A stretch of DNA of 64,000 nucleotides from Pseudomonas sp. M30-35 (GCF_002163625.1 NZ_CP020892.1:1736001-1800000); one strand, 5' to 3'; positions 17,646 through 27,529 are shown, numbered from the stretch's first letter. The notes: generated by a model from the sequence alone, not told the origin. Numbers and translations are program-made.

Positions 17646-18630
17646 GCACGGTGGACGCTTGCGTCTGGCCGCGCTGCAATTTGGCATCGCGTTGCCGCAG
17701 TGGCTGGATTTGTCTACCGGTATCGCGCCCTATGGCTGGGCGCTGCCCGATATTCCTGCGTCCGCGTGGCAACGATTGCCAGAAACTGAAGACGGCCTGG
17801 AGGCTGCGGCACGTGATTATTATGGCTGCAGCACGCTGTTGCCTGTGGCCGGCTCGCAAGCTGCGATTCAGGCGTTACCGCGTTTGCGGCGTAAATCAAT
17901 TGTCGGAATGCTACCGCTGGCCTATGCCGAGCATGCAGCTGCATGGCGCCGTCACGGGCACAAATTGCTGAGCTTTAGCGAGGCCAGTATCAATCGCGCG
18001 CTCAATCGTCTGGATGTGCTGGTGTTGATCAATCCGAACAACCCGACCGGGCGTCTTATCGAGCCGGAACAACTACTCGCATGGCATTCGCGCCTCGCTG
18101 AGCGCGGCGGTTGGTTGGTGGTTGATGAGGCGTTTATCGACTGTACCCCAGAGCAGAGTCTGGCCCGCTTCAGCCATCTACCGGGGCTGATTGTATTGCG
18201 TTCGTTTGGCAAGTTTTTCGGTATGGCCGGTGTGCGTTTGGGCTTTGTCCTGGCGCAGCAACACTTGCTGCAAAACCTCGCCGAAATGCTCGGGCCATGG
18301 CCGATTAGCGGTCCGACTCGGGTGGTGGCAACGGCGTTGCTAAAGGATGTTTCGGGCCAGTCAGCGCAACGCCAAAGGTTGCTGAGTGATTCCCAGCGGC
18401 TTGCTGACTTACTGGCAGCGCAAGGTTTGCCAGCGCTTGGTGGCTGCCCACTGTTTCAGTGGGTGGCAACTGAGCGGGCGCCACAATTATATGAATATAT
18501 GGCCAATCAAGGCATTTTGTTACGTCACTTCGAACAGCCGGAAAGTCTGCGCTTTGGACTGCCCGCCGGTGAATCGGGCTGGCAGCGTCTGTGTACTGCG
18601 CTTGAGGCGTTCAATGAGAGTTTGGGATGA
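17638..18630 (+). CDS. cobC: L-threonine-O-3-phosphate decarboxylase (CobC, PLP enzyme)
   Basis: A 330-residue class-I/II aminotransferase-fold enzyme that decarboxylates L-threonine phosphate to (R)-1-amino-2-propanol phosphate for the B12 side chain. It has LDLSTGIAP at the start, NPNNPTG (132-138), DEAF, and the PLP Lys192 in [10 protein letters not shown]. The likely start is GTG 17638, giving the usual xLEHGGRL N-terminus and an 8-base overlap with cbiB; an ATG at 17590 would lie deep in cbiB. This is the P. denitrificans cobC, equal to cobD of Salmonella, and is distinct from the phosphatase at 21760. Confidence 0.94.
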   Translation: MLEHGGRLRLAALQFGIALPQWLDLSTGIAPYGWALPDIPASAWQRLPETEDGLEAAARDYYGCSTLLPVAGSQAAIQALPRLRRKSIVGMLPLAYAEHAAAWRRHGHKLLSFSEASINRALNRLDVLVLINPNNPTGRLIEPEQLLAWHSRLAERGGWLVVDEAFIDCTPEQSLARFSHLPGLIVLRSFGKFFGMAGVRLGFVLAQQHLLQNLAEMLGPWPISGPTRVVATALLKDVSGQSAQRQRLLSDSQRLADLLAAQGLPALGGCPLFQWVATERAPQLYEYMANQGILLRHFEQPESLRFGLPAGESGWQRLCTALEAFNESLG

Positions 18631-20147
18631 ATAACAATCAGCAGCCGAACGGCGCAGGCTTGATGATGCAAGGCGCTACTTTAATGGCGCAAGGCACTAC
18701 TTTGATGGTGCAGGGTACGACCTCTGACGCCGGTAAAAGCACCTTGGTGACAGCGCTGTGTCGCTGGTTGCAGCGTCAAGCGGTGAGTGTGGTGCCATTC
18801 AAACCGCAAAACATGGCGCTCAATAGCGCCGTGACTGCCGATGGTGGCGAGATTGGCCGGGCGCAAGCTGTGCAAGCGCAGGCCGCAGGCTTGGCGCCGC
18901 ACACTGATATGAATCCGATACTGCTCAAGCCGAGTAGCGATACGGGCGCCCAAGTGATTATTCATGGCCGGGCAATCAGCAGCATGGATGCGCTGGCGTA
19001 TCACGACTATAAAAAGGTCGCGATGAACGCTGTGCTGGAGTCGCATCAGCGCTTGCGCAGCGCCTATCCAGTGATCATGGTCGAAGGTGCAGGCTCTCCG
19101 GCGGAAATCAACTTGCGTGAGGGCGACATCGCCAACATGGGCTTTGCCGAAGCGGTCGACTGCCCGGTTATTCTGATTGCTGACATCGATAAAGGTGGTG
19201 TGTTTGCCCACTTGGTCGGCACTTTGGCGCTGCTATCGGAAAGCGAGCAAGCGCGGATCAAAGGCTTTGTGATCAATCGCTTTCGTGGCGATATCGCGCT
19301 GCTGCAACCGGGTCTTGATTGGTTAGAGGCGCGCACCGGTAAGCCGGTGTTGGGTGTGCTGCCGTATTTGATGGATTTCCACCTTGAAGCCGAAGATGCA
19401 ATAGATACCCGGCAAATCAATAAAGCAGAGCAGGTGCTGCGGGTTATCGTGCCGGTCCTGCCGCGTATCAGCAATCACACTGACTTCGATCCGCTGCGCT
19501 TGCACCCACAAGTCGAACTGACATTTGTCGGACCGGGCCAGCCGATACCCGCCGCCGATTTAATCATCCTGCCGGGCTCGAAAGCCGTGCGCGCAGACCT
19601 CGCATTTTTGCGTGAGCAGGGCTGGGACGAGGCGATCAATAAACACCTGCGTTACGGCGGCAAAGTGCTGGGTATTTGCGGTGGCCTACAAATGCTTGGC
19701 AATAGCATTGCTGATCCACATGGGCTCGAAGGTCTCCCTGGCGGCAGTCCGGGCCTTCGCTTGTTGGCGATCGACACTGTGCTTGAATCGCACAAGCAAT
19801 TACGCAATGTGTCTGGGCGCATACGTGCAACAGGCGAGGCGATTAGCGGTTATGAAATCCATGCGGGCGTTAGCTTGATTTCCCCTATGCTCGCACCGGC
19901 TATTGAGCTTGATGATGGCCGGGTTGATGGGGCTGTCAGCGCCGATGGACAGATTATGGCGACTTATCTGCATGGTTTGTTTGAGTCAGCATCGGCTTGT
20001 GTCGCATTCCTCCAGTGGGCGGGTTTGCGAGAGGTCGAAGAAGTTGATTATCACGCCTTGCGCGAGCGCGATATCGAGCGTTTGGCCGATATGGTGGAGG
20101 CGCATCTTGATTGCGCCGTGCTTAAAAAATTGTGCGGATTAAGCTGA
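18627..20147 (+). CDS. cobQ: adenosylcobyric acid synthase CobQ
   Basis: A 506-residue glutamine amidotransferase that amidates the b, d, e and g side chains of adenosylcobyrinic acid a,c-diamide. The P-loop GTTSDAGKS is at 30-38 and the glutaminase Cys351 sits in GICGG. The usual start of this protein is within one or two residues of [13 protein letters not shown]. Here that segment is preceded by two extra copies of the same heptapeptide ([21 protein letters not shown] at 12-32), encoded by three 21-bp DNA repeats. The ATG at 18627 overlaps the cobC stop; ATGs at 18663, 18666, 18684 and 18705 inside the repeats are possible alternative starts. Confidence 0.95.
   Translation: MNNNQQPNGAGLMMQGATLMAQGTTLMVQGTTSDAGKSTLVTALCRWLQRQAVSVVPFKPQNMALNSAVTADGGEIGRAQAVQAQAAGLAPHTDMNPILLKPSSDTGAQVIIHGRAISSMDALAYHDYKKVAMNAVLESHQRLRSAYPVIMVEGAGSPAEINLREGDIANMGFAEAVDCPVILIADIDKGGVFAHLVGTLALLSESEQARIKGFVINRFRGDIALLQPGLDWLEARTGKPVLGVLPYLMDFHLEAEDAIDTRQINKAEQVLRVIVPVLPRISNHTDFDPLRLHPQVELTFVGPGQPIPAADLIILPGSKAVRADLAFLREQGWDEAINKHLRYGGKVLGICGGLQMLGNSIADPHGLEGLPGGSPGLRLLAIDTVLESHKQLRNVSGRIRATGEAISGYEIHAGVSLISPMLAPAIELDDGRVDGAVSADGQIMATYLHGLFESASACVAFLQWAGLREVEEVDYHALRERDIERLADMVEAHLDCAVLKKLCGLS
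18660..18722 (+). repeat. three 21-bp in-frame repeats at the 5' end of cobQ
   Basis: Three consecutive 21-base units (18660-18680, 18681-18701, 18702-18722) each encode LM-x-QG-[AT]-T. They differ at several wobble positions and one or two coding ones, so the duplication is not brand new or the copies have drifted. The last unit runs into the P-loop. Confidence 0.92.
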
Positions 20148-20189
20148 TGCTTATTTACCGATGTGGGACTACCGATGTGGGGCAGCGCT

Positions 20190-20711
20190 ATGCATGAATT
20201 AATTCTCGGTGGCGCCCGCTCTGGCAAAAGTCGCCTAGCCGAACGCGTGGCTGAGGAGTCGGGGCTGGCGGTGACTTATATCGCTACCAGCGAACCGCTT
20301 GATGACGAGATGAGCCAGCGCATTGCCCATCATCGCCAGCGTCGTCCGGCACATTGGCGATTGATTGAAGAGCCTTTGCAGTTAGCCAAAATACTGCAGG
20401 AAAATGCCGCGGCTGATCGCTGTTTACTGGTTGATTGCCTGACGCTGTGGCTGAGTAATCTGCTTATGTTGAACGATGATGCGCGCATGCAAGGTGAGAT
20501 CGATCAGTTGCTTGAGTGCATCGAGGCACTACCCGGACGCGTCATTATGGTGAGCAATGAAACCGGTCTTGGTGTGATTCCGCTCGGCGAGCTGACCCGG
20601 CGTTATGTCGACCAAGCGGGGTGGCTGCATCAGGCACTCGCTGAGCGCTGCCAGCGCGTGGTGTTTACCGTCGCCGGTTTGCCAATGGTGCTCAAAGGAG
20701 CTGCGTTTTGA
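20190..20711 (+). CDS. cobU: adenosylcobinamide kinase / adenosylcobinamide-phosphate guanylyltransferase
   Basis: A 173-residue bifunctional enzyme that phosphorylates adenosylcobinamide and transfers GMP to it. The P-loop GGARSGKS is at 7-14, [14 protein letters not shown] and the [10 protein letters not shown] segment carry the guanylylated His region, and [11 protein letters not shown] is the family signature. ATG 20190 gives the standard MHELILGG start; GTG 20163 and ATG 20175 are in frame upstream in a short imperfect duplication (two copies of ACCGATGTGGG), and are less likely. Called cobP in Pseudomonas and Rhizobium. Confidence 0.94.
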   Translation: MHELILGGARSGKSRLAERVAEESGLAVTYIATSEPLDDEMSQRIAHHRQRRPAHWRLIEEPLQLAKILQENAAADRCLLVDCLTLWLSNLLMLNDDARMQGEIDQLLECIEALPGRVIMVSNETGLGVIPLGELTRRYVDQAGWLHQALAERCQRVVFTVAGLPMVLKGAAF

Positions 20712-21763
20712 GTGAGTCATGGTTGCAGCTTGCCTGTTGCCCGCTGAATGTAGCGGCGCAGCAGGCGGCACAGGATCGTCAAGCGCAGCTGACCAAGCCA
20801 GCGGGCTCCTTGGCGCAGTTGGAGCAGGTCGCGGTGCGCCTGGCTGGGCTGCAAGGGCGTGAGAAGCCTGCGGTTGAGCATATCTGGATCAGCATCTTCG
20901 CGGCTGATCACGGAATTGCCAGTGAAGGTGTCTCGGCTTATCCGCAAGAGGTCACCGGGCAAATGTTGCGTAATTTTGTCGGCGGTGGCGCAGCCATTAA
21001 TGTGCTGGCCCGCCAGTTGGCCGCACAGCTTGAAGTGATTGACCTCGGCACGGCGACTGCACTTGAGGCTTTACCCGGCGTACGTCATCTGGCCTTGGGC
21101 GCGGGCACGCAGAGCTTTTTACATGGCCCGGCGATGAGCCAAGACCAAGTAACCCAAGCACTTAACGCCGGGCGTGATGCTGTGCTACGCGCTAAGTCCG
21201 CGGGTACTGAGCTGTTTATCGCAGGCGAGATGGGCATTGCCAACACCACTTCCGCTTCGGCGCTGGCCTGTTGGTTGTTGCGGTGTGAGGCGTCAGCGGT
21301 GGTCGGCCCCGGCACTGGTTTGAATGCTGAGGGTGTCCGGCATAAGGCTCAGGTGATCGACACGGCATTAGCGCTGCATCGCCCGCAGATAACTGATGTG
21401 GTTGATGGCCTACGGCGTTTGGGCGGCTTTGAAATTGCTGCTTTGGCGGGTGCTTATCTGGCGTGTGCGCAGCAAGGCATAGTGGCGCTGGTCGATGGTT
21501 TTATCTGCACAGTGGCCGCCTTGGTCGCGCAACAGTTGAATGCAGATTGCGTGCACTGGTTATTCTTCGCGCATCAAGGCGCTGAACCTGGGCATGGCAA
21601 GGTGTTGCAAGCGCTCAATGGCCAGCCTTTGTTGAATCTGGGTTTGCGCCTGGGCGAGGGCAGTGGCGCGGCCTTGGCAGCACCGCTGCTGCGCATGGCT
21701 TGTGCGCTGCATAACGATATGGCGACTTTCGCTGAAGCTGCTGTTTCCGGGCGATCAGCATGA
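20708..21763 (+). CDS. cobT: nicotinate-nucleotide:dimethylbenzimidazole phosphoribosyltransferase
   Basis: A 351-residue enzyme that makes alpha-ribazole-5'-phosphate from dimethylbenzimidazole (the BluB product) and nicotinate mononucleotide. Motifs: [61 protein letters not shown] and the late GAEPGH. The start is TTG 20708, overlapping the cobU stop by 4 bases; no better start is near. Confidence 0.95.
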   Translation: MSESWLQLACCPLNVAAQQAAQDRQAQLTKPAGSLAQLEQVAVRLAGLQGREKPAVEHIWISIFAADHGIASEGVSAYPQEVTGQMLRNFVGGGAAINVLARQLAAQLEVIDLGTATALEALPGVRHLALGAGTQSFLHGPAMSQDQVTQALNAGRDAVLRAKSAGTELFIAGEMGIANTTSASALACWLLRCEASAVVGPGTGLNAEGVRHKAQVIDTALALHRPQITDVVDGLRRLGGFEIAALAGAYLACAQQGIVALVDGFICTVAALVAQQLNADCVHWLFFAHQGAEPGHGKVLQALNGQPLLNLGLRLGEGSGAALAAPLLRMACALHNDMATFAEAAVSGRSA

Positions 21764-22368
21764 CATTGCAGCTGGATTTACTGCGTCATGGTGAGACCGA
21801 GCAAGGCGGTGGCTTGCGCGGCTCGATTGATGATGCATTGACCACCACCGGTTGGGCGCAATTGCGTGAAGCTCTCGCAGCTGCGCTGAGTGAACAGCAG
21901 AGCCAGCCTGTGTGGGATCGCGTCGTCAGTTCACCGCTGCAACGTTGCGCCCGCTTCGCCGAAGAAGTTACCCGGATGCAGGGCATTCCTTTGAGTTTCG
22001 ACCCTGCCTTGCAAGAGTTGCATTTCGGTGACTGGGAAGGCCTCAGCAGTGCAGAACTTATGCAGCAGGACGCTTCTGGGCTTGGTCAGTTCTGGGCTGA
22101 TCCTTATGCGTTCACACCGCCCAATGGTGAACCGCTGAGCCAATTTGAAGCGCGTATATTGGCCAGTGTGCAACGCTTGCAGCAAGCCCATTCCGGCGAA
22201 CGTGTTTTATTGATTACCCACGGCGGAGTGATGCGCCTGTTGTTGGCGCGGGCGCGAGGCTTACCACGCAGCGATCTAATGCAGGTCAGTGTTGGTCATG
22301 CGCAGCTGGTTAAACTGGCGATAACGCTGGACGGAAAATTGCGTGAGCGTATATGCAAGAATTCATGA
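21760..22368 (+). CDS. cobC: alpha-ribazole phosphatase, histidine phosphatase family
   Basis: A 202-residue phosphoglycerate-mutase-fold phosphatase. The catalytic LRHGETE is at residues 8-14 (phosphohistidine His10) and ITHGG provides the second His. In this context it removes the 5'-phosphate from alpha-ribazole phosphate or from adenosylcobalamin phosphate. It begins in an ATGA overlap with cobT and its end overlaps cobS by 16 bases. The name follows Salmonella usage and must not be confused with the PLP enzyme at 17638. Confidence 0.92.
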   Translation: MTLQLDLLRHGETEQGGGLRGSIDDALTTTGWAQLREALAAALSEQQSQPVWDRVVSSPLQRCARFAEEVTRMQGIPLSFDPALQELHFGDWEGLSSAELMQQDASGLGQFWADPYAFTPPNGEPLSQFEARILASVQRLQQAHSGERVLLITHGGVMRLLLARARGLPRSDLMQVSVGHAQLVKLAITLDGKLRERICKNS

Positions 22369-23087
22369 TCGCACTGCAGTTCCTGACCCGCTTGCCGATC
22401 ACCCTGAAGCAGATGCCCAGTGCTGAGCAAAATGGTCGTTCAGCACTGTATTATCCGCTGGTTGGTCTGCTGATCGGCGTGGTATTGCTGCTTACACAAT
22501 ACCTGCTGGGAGGAGTGCCTACGCTGTTGCAAGCTGCACTGCTTTTAAGCATATGGGTGGCGATCACCGGCGGTTTACATCTTGATGGCCTGGCCGACAG
22601 TGCTGATGCTTGGGCGGGTGGTTTTGGCGACAAGCAGCGCACACTCGAGATCATGAAAGATCCGCGCAGTGGCCCAATTGCCGTGGTGGTTGTGTTGTTG
22701 CTGTTGCTACTCAAGTTTACCGCGCTGGTTGCCTTGCTCGATGCCGGGGCAAGTTCAGCGCTGTTGTTGGCTCCGCTTTTGGCGCGCAGTGCTTTGCCTT
22801 TACTGTTTTTAACCACACCCTATGTGCGCAAGGGCGGCTTAGGTCAGGCGTTGTCGACACACTTGCCGCGTCAGCAGTTGCTGTGGCTGTTGGTGGCAGT
22901 CGTGGGATCGGTGTTGATATTTATCTCAGGCGCTTGGTTGGCAGCGTTAACGGCTGGAGTGGTTTTTGTTCTGTGTCGCTGGCTTATGCTCAAGCGCCTG
23001 GGCGGTACGACTGGCGACACTGCCGGAGCGTTGCTCGAGATAATGGAGTGCGCGATAGTGGTTATCCTGGGTTGCACCGTTAACTGA
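22353..23087 (+). CDS. cobS: adenosylcobinamide-GDP ribazoletransferase (cobalamin synthase)
   Basis: A 244-residue membrane enzyme (six or so spans) that joins adenosylcobinamide-GDP to alpha-ribazole, the last step of B12 assembly. It shows FLTRLP near the start, the acidic metal motif GGLHLDGLADSADAW (residues ~70-84), MKDPRSGPIA and GDTAGALLE near the end. It overlaps the previous gene by 16 bases and closes the cobalamin operon. Called cobV in P. denitrificans. Confidence 0.95.
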   Translation: MQEFMIALQFLTRLPITLKQMPSAEQNGRSALYYPLVGLLIGVVLLLTQYLLGGVPTLLQAALLLSIWVAITGGLHLDGLADSADAWAGGFGDKQRTLEIMKDPRSGPIAVVVVLLLLLLKFTALVALLDAGASSALLLAPLLARSALPLLFLTTPYVRKGGLGQALSTHLPRQQLLWLLVAVVGSVLIFISGAWLAALTAGVVFVLCRWLMLKRLGGTTGDTAGALLEIMECAIVVILGCTVN

Positions 23088-23110
23088 CCGACATCTCGAA
23101 GGATTTGCCT

Positions 23111-23380
23111 GTGTCTGAGAAAATTATCATCGCCGTGGTCGTTATCGTTTCTCTGGCGGCGCACTATTGGCTTTATCGCTGGGTGAAATTCAAGATTGAC
23201 GAAGGTGTTGTCCTCAAGTGCCTTGAGGATGCCAAAACCACTTCAGGTGACGCGCACCTGAGCAGCCAGTCGATTGCCCAGCATACGCAAATGAAACTGC
23301 AACGCGTCGCGACGGTTTGTCAGCAAAGCCCTAAAATTCAACACTCGCCAGGCGCTGAAGACACTTGGCAGCTTGCCTAG
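23111..23380 (+). CDS. hypothetical small membrane-anchored protein
   Basis: An 89-residue protein with one N-terminal hydrophobic segment (IIIAVVVIVSLAAHYWLY) and a hydrophilic rest. The GTG at 23111 has AAGGA 8 bases upstream; a TTG at 23105 is in frame but too close to that site. It lies 23 bases after cobS and might be carried on the same transcript, yet nothing in it suggests a B12 role. I do not recognise the family. Confidence 0.6.
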   Translation: MSEKIIIAVVVIVSLAAHYWLYRWVKFKIDEGVVLKCLEDAKTTSGDAHLSSQSIAQHTQMKLQRVATVCQQSPKIQHSPGAEDTWQLA

Positions 23381-23440
23381 CTAGGGCAGCCTTCAATTAC
23401 TCGTTATACGGCTCAATTTAATTTGCTTTTCGGTTAATGC

Positions 23441-23452
23441 GGGTATATACCC
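23441..23452. promoter_or_regulatory. 12-bp palindrome at the MarR start, possible autoregulatory operator
   Basis: GGGTATATACCC is a perfect palindrome ending 6 bases before the ATG at 23459. It occupies the place where a ribosome site would be, and its centre could also be read as a TATA-like -10. Binding here would block both transcription and translation start. Confidence 0.45.
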
Positions 23453-23458
23453 CTATCT

Positions 23459-23902
23459 ATGTTATCGACTCCATGCTTATGTACCCAGTTGCGCCGTGCC
23501 TCGCGCGGTGTCAGCAAGTTATATGACGATGCGCTAAGCGCTATCGGGATCAATGTTGCCCAGTATTCGCTGCTTAAGCATTTGCAGCGCCTTCAGCAAC
23601 CGAGCATTAGTGATCTTGCACAAGCGTTGGGGCTTGATCGCAGCACGCTAGGGCGCAACCTGCGGGTGCTTGAGACAAAAGGCTTGGTCGTGATGCAAGA
23701 GGGGGCCGATCAGCGCAATCGTATCGTCATGCTGAGTGCGTGTGGGGAGCAGGTAATCAAGGCGGCGTTTGCTGCATGGCAGGGTGTCCAGCAGTTACTC
23801 GTCGAGCGTATGGGGGCAGAACAGGTGGATGAATTGAGCAACTTGCTCAATAAGTTGCAAACACTCGACCAGTTGCAAACGTTCGACACGGACCCCGATT
23901 GA
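23459..23902 (+). CDS. MarR family transcriptional regulator
   Basis: A 147-residue winged-helix regulator. The recognition region is ISDLAQALGLDRSTLGRNLRVLETKGLV (residues ~50-77) followed by the wing ADQRNRIVMLS. No Shine-Dalgarno is visible before ATG 23459. It is followed 30 bases later by an MFS transporter on the same strand, the usual MarR-plus-efflux arrangement, so it probably represses itself and the transporter until a ligand binds. Confidence 0.88.
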   Translation: MLSTPCLCTQLRRASRGVSKLYDDALSAIGINVAQYSLLKHLQRLQQPSISDLAQALGLDRSTLGRNLRVLETKGLVVMQEGADQRNRIVMLSACGEQVIKAAFAAWQGVQQLLVERMGAEQVDELSNLLNKLQTLDQLQTFDTDPD

Positions 23903-23932
23903 CCGCAGATCACTGCGTATCCAGGAATTGAT

Positions 23933-25141
23933 ATGAATAATGTGTGGCGCAAAAGTGGCTGGATAATGCTTGGGGCTTCGTTGATTCTCGGATTGTCGCT
24001 TGGGATTCGTCATGGCTTTGGCTTGTTCCTGCCGCCTATGAGCGCAGAGTTTGGTTGGGGGCGCGAAGTCTTTGCCTTTGCAATTGCCCTGCAAAACCTT
24101 ATCTGGGGTCTTACTCAGCCGTTTACCGGTGCTATTGCCGACCGCTTTGGCGCGCAACGTACAGTGATTATTGGCGGTATCTTGTATGCGTTGGGCTTGG
24201 GCTTGATGGGCTTTGCCGACTCACTGTGGTCGCTGTCGTTGAGCGCTGGCTTGCTCATCGGCATGGGCCTGTCCGCCACTTCATTTTCAGTGATCCTGGG
24301 CGTGGTCGGGCGTGCCGTTGCGGTTGAAGACCGCAGCATGGCAATGGGAATTGCCAGTGCCGCTGGATCGTTCGGTCAGTTTGCCATGTTGCCGGGCACA
24401 CTCGGTTTGATTAGCTGGTTGGGCTGGTCATCTGCGCTATTGGCATTGGGTATGCTGGTTGCGCTTATTGTGCCGCTGGCGAAGATGATCAAGGACGCCC
24501 CAATCCCTGCGCAGGCAGGCGAACAAAGTTTGCTTGAGGCGCTGCGTGAAGCCAGTTCGCATTCAGGGTTCTGGTTGTTAGCCTTGGGATTCTTTGTCTG
24601 TGGTTTTCAGGTGGTATTTATCGGCATACACCTGCCAGCTTATCTGGTCGATCAGCATTTACCGGCGCTGGTCGGTACCACGGTGCTGGCGCTGGTTGGG
24701 CTGTTTAATATATTTGGCACCTACACAGCAGGCTGGCTCGGCACCTCGCACTCCAAGCCACGTTTGCTCAGTGCGTTGTATTTGGCGCGCGCGGTGGTGA
24801 TAGGCGCCTTTATCTGGGCGCCAATCACTGTGTGGAGTGCTTATGCATTCGGCATCGCCATGGGTTTGCTCTGGTTATCAACAGTGCCACTCACCAACGG
24901 GACGATTGCCACGATATTCGGCGTGCGCAATTTGTCGATGCTGGGCGGTATCGTCTTTTTGTTTCACCAGCTTGGCGCGTTTCTCGGCGGCTGGATGGGC
25001 GGCTACCTGTACGACAAAACGGGCAACTATGACCTGGTCTGGCAGATCGCAATTGGCTTGAGCCTGATGGCTGCCGTGCTCAACTGGCCAGTGCGCGAAC
25101 AGCCGGTGGCGCGTTTGCAGAATATCCAGGCAGCGACATGA
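23933..25141 (+). CDS. MFS transporter
   Basis: A 402-residue protein with twelve predicted spans; GAIADRFGAQRT is the loop 2-3 signature of the major facilitator superfamily. N-terminal GIRHGFGLFLPPMSAEFGWGRE is typical of the monocarboxylate/oxalate-type branch (OFA-like). Probably expressed with the MarR gene. Whether it imports an acid or exports a toxic compound cannot be told from the sequence. Confidence 0.88.
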   Translation: MNNVWRKSGWIMLGASLILGLSLGIRHGFGLFLPPMSAEFGWGREVFAFAIALQNLIWGLTQPFTGAIADRFGAQRTVIIGGILYALGLGLMGFADSLWSLSLSAGLLIGMGLSATSFSVILGVVGRAVAVEDRSMAMGIASAAGSFGQFAMLPGTLGLISWLGWSSALLALGMLVALIVPLAKMIKDAPIPAQAGEQSLLEALREASSHSGFWLLALGFFVCGFQVVFIGIHLPAYLVDQHLPALVGTTVLALVGLFNIFGTYTAGWLGTSHSKPRLLSALYLARAVVIGAFIWAPITVWSAYAFGIAMGLLWLSTVPLTNGTIATIFGVRNLSMLGGIVFLFHQLGAFLGGWMGGYLYDKTGNYDLVWQIAIGLSLMAAVLNWPVREQPVARLQNIQAAT

Positions 25142-25263
25142 ATAAGCTCTGGTTGACCCGTGCTTGCCTCGCTGTTGCTGGGCTGTTACTGCTCAGTATG
25201 ATTTGGTGGGGCTGGCATCAAGGCGGCTTGGCTGTACTGCAGTTGGGGGTTGGTATTTGCTGA
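25138..25263 (+). CDS. 41-residue membrane protein coupled to the MFS transporter
   Basis: A short reading frame opens in an ATGA overlap with the transporter stop and encodes MNKLWLTRACLAVAGLLLLS, then MIWWGWHQGGLAVLQLGVGIC, and ends at TGA 25261-25263. It is almost wholly hydrophobic with a positively charged N-terminus, as for a one- or two-span small membrane protein. The exact overlap argues for translation with the transporter. The sequence is too short for homology to be judged by eye. Confidence 0.55.
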   Translation: MNKLWLTRACLAVAGLLLLSMIWWGWHQGGLAVLQLGVGIC

Positions 25264-25405
25264 GGCGCAGGTGCGGATTGTAGCGGGCGGGACTGTAGCG
25301 TGCTGGCTGTAGCGGGCGTTATGGGCCGGGGAAGGGGGCGGTAGATTTGAGCGGCTTTGTTGTTTTTATTTGTGCCGCGCAAATTGAGTGCTTAGCCGCT
25401 ACGAA

Positions 25406-26662
25406 TCAGAAGCGGTAAGTCACCTGAGCACCTAGACCGTGGGCGCTGTTTTCATAGGTAGAGTTGTACTCGCCGCGCAACGGATCACTGTTGTCGAGCT
25501 TGGCGTCGTCTTCTTTCAGGTAGGAGTAAGCCACGTCGATGGTCATGTCATCGGTTGGGCTCCAGCCAGCACCCAGGCTGAAGATTGTGCGGTCGCCCGT
25601 TGGGATACGTGGCGAGCGGTGAGTGTTATTGGCAGGCGACTGGTCAACAGCCAAGCCAGCACGAAGCACCCATTGCTTGTTCAGCTTGTAGGCAGCACCG
25701 ACGGCATGCGCCCAGGTGTCGTGCCAATCTTGCTCTTCGGTGATGGTTTCAAACGGAGCGCCGACGCCTTCGTTGTTGACCGTGATGTCTTCCAGACGGC
25801 TCCAGCGCGTCCAGGTGCTGCCGGCGTAAACGGTCCACTGATCGTTGATGTCGTAGGTCAGGGACATGTCGACAGACTCAGGCGTGGTGATGTCCAGGCC
25901 AGCGTCATACTTGCCTGTCAGGCCCAGCGCCGTCAGCGGGCTGCCATCTGGTGCTGAAACTTTGGTGTCGCCATCAAGTTCGTAATCAACCTTGGAGTGA
26001 TACGTCACACCAGCACGTACGTGCTCGTTGAATTCGTAGAGCACACCCACGTTATAACCAATGGCAACATCGTCACCCTTGATTTTGACCTTGCCGTCTT
26101 CAGGCGTGAAGCTTGGGATTTTCGAGGTCAGTTCGCCGGAGATGTGGTTGATGGTCGGACCGAAACCGATCGAAAGATTGTCGTTGAAGCGGTAGCTGAC
26201 AGTTGGCTGCAGAGTGATGACTTGAACTTCGCTCTTGTCACCAAAATAACGTCCTTGGAAGTCGCTCTCGTAATCCGTTACCAAGCCAAACGGTACATAC
26301 ATACCGATACCAAAGCTGACTTTGTCGTCGATTGGCTTGACGTAGTAGCCCATAGGCACACCCACGACAGGCACCATATCGCCATCATTGCTGCCATTCA
26401 GGCTGCCATCGGCGTTTTTGATGTCCGTTTTAGCGAAAATCACTGCAGCACCCGCAGACACTTGTTCGCGCTTCAGGCGCGACATGCCAGCAGGGTTACC
26501 GTACAGCGTGGTTGCGTCGTCAGCAGAAGAAGATCGGCCAGCAAAACCAGTACCCATGCCGCTGATGCTTTGCTCATTGAGAGCAAAACCGCTGGCTAGG
26601 CTGTAGCTGGATGCGACGCTGACGGTTAAGGCCAAAGTGCTTTTTAGAATTTTTTGGCTCAC
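25406..26662 (-). CDS. FadL/OMPP1 family outer-membrane transport protein
   Basis: A 418-residue outer-membrane porin of the OMPP1/FadL/TodX family, which carries hydrophobic molecules such as long-chain fatty acids. The signal peptide (SQKILKSTLALTVSVASSYSLA) is followed directly by SGFALNEQSISGMGTGFAGRS and YGNPAGMS, the family's N-terminal hatch with the NPAG motif, and the protein ends in a barrel strand finishing with Phe (QVTYRF). The frame continues upstream to 26803, but the GTG at 26662 begins the signal peptide and has GGAG upstream. Confidence 0.9.
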   Translation of the reverse strand: MSQKILKSTLALTVSVASSYSLASGFALNEQSISGMGTGFAGRSSSADDATTLYGNPAGMSRLKREQVSAGAAVIFAKTDIKNADGSLNGSNDGDMVPVVGVPMGYYVKPIDDKVSFGIGMYVPFGLVTDYESDFQGRYFGDKSEVQVITLQPTVSYRFNDNLSIGFGPTINHISGELTSKIPSFTPEDGKVKIKGDDVAIGYNVGVLYEFNEHVRAGVTYHSKVDYELDGDTKVSAPDGSPLTALGLTGKYDAGLDITTPESVDMSLTYDINDQWTVYAGSTWTRWSRLEDITVNNEGVGAPFETITEEQDWHDTWAHAVGAAYKLNKQWVLRAGLAVDQSPANNTHRSPRIPTGDRTIFSLGAGWSPTDDMTIDVAYSYLKEDDAKLDNSDPLRGEYNSTYENSAHGLGAQVTYRF

Positions 26663-26861
26663 AGGAGGACTCCAAAGGGTAGCTGGGGGGCGCAAGCTAA
26701 CAGGCTTGTTAGAGGTTTGCCAAGGGGGATAAGTTCTCTTAAATGCCAAGTTTTGTAGGACAATTTCTGGCGCTGTGCGGCTATCTTCGTCGAATGTGAA
26801 CAAGCGTTCACTGAGTTGATAGGGCTAAAAGCCTGACTATTCGGACAGTTTGGCAAATCGG

Positions 26862-27341
26862 TCAGGCGACTTGATCGAGTTGACCAATACAGCGTTGCCA
26901 CGCATCAATAAAATCTTGCGCGCGCCCCGTTGGTCGAAAAACATGGCGCCAGATTGTTGCCATACCGGCCAAGTCATCAACTGCTGGCAGGATGCGATGT
27001 TCGATTTCAATCAACATCCAGGCAATAGCGGTTGCGTAACGCAGGTTCACCGTGAGTTCCAGATGCGGCGCATCGAGGAACGCATGCTGGCTGGCAAGCC
27101 CACGGATCAGGCTTGCTAGGTCCGGGTCAAAGGCTAGATGGCAATCCCACAGTTGCTGATGACGTGCTTCGGTTATGCGAAACAGGCCATGCCCCAGGTT
27201 GTCATCCAGCTCCGAGCAGAGGCTCGATTGACTGGCTGCGGCGCCCAGGAGCAGGGCTTCGGCAGCAGGTGAGTAGTGGCCTAAGTAGACCAATGTTGGG
27301 CGAATAACGTGCTGGCTTAGTTCACAGGCCGCAATTCCCAT
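26862..27341 (-). CDS. conserved hypothetical protein
   Basis: A 159-residue soluble protein with His/Trp-rich helices and the run PAAEALLLGAAASQSSLCSE. I recall similar short proteins in Pseudomonas genomes, some near phage genes, but cannot name a domain. There are no transmembrane segments and no catalytic motif that I recognise. It stands alone on the minus strand. Confidence 0.6.
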   Translation of the reverse strand: MGIAACELSQHVIRPTLVYLGHYSPAAEALLLGAAASQSSLCSELDDNLGHGLFRITEARHQQLWDCHLAFDPDLASLIRGLASQHAFLDAPHLELTVNLRYATAIAWMLIEIEHRILPAVDDLAGMATIWRHVFRPTGRAQDFIDAWQRCIGQLDQVA

Positions 27342-27529
27342 ACCATCCTCACAAAATAGGAGACCGGCAGGGCGGGCGCTTGGCAGCTGGTTGTTCGTAC
27401 AAAGGCTCTACCGGGAGCGGGTTTAGCCGCTCATGTTGAAGTGTAGTGCGACCTTTGAGCTGTAAAGGACTGTTTTTAAATTGTTTTCTTTGATCGCATA
27501 TTGCCTATATATCACTTGGTAATTAGCAG

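Noticed and set aside
25264..25405. TGTAGCG repeated three times after the small membrane ORF
   Set aside because: Copies are short and unevenly spaced; I see no structure or boundary that makes them a defined element.
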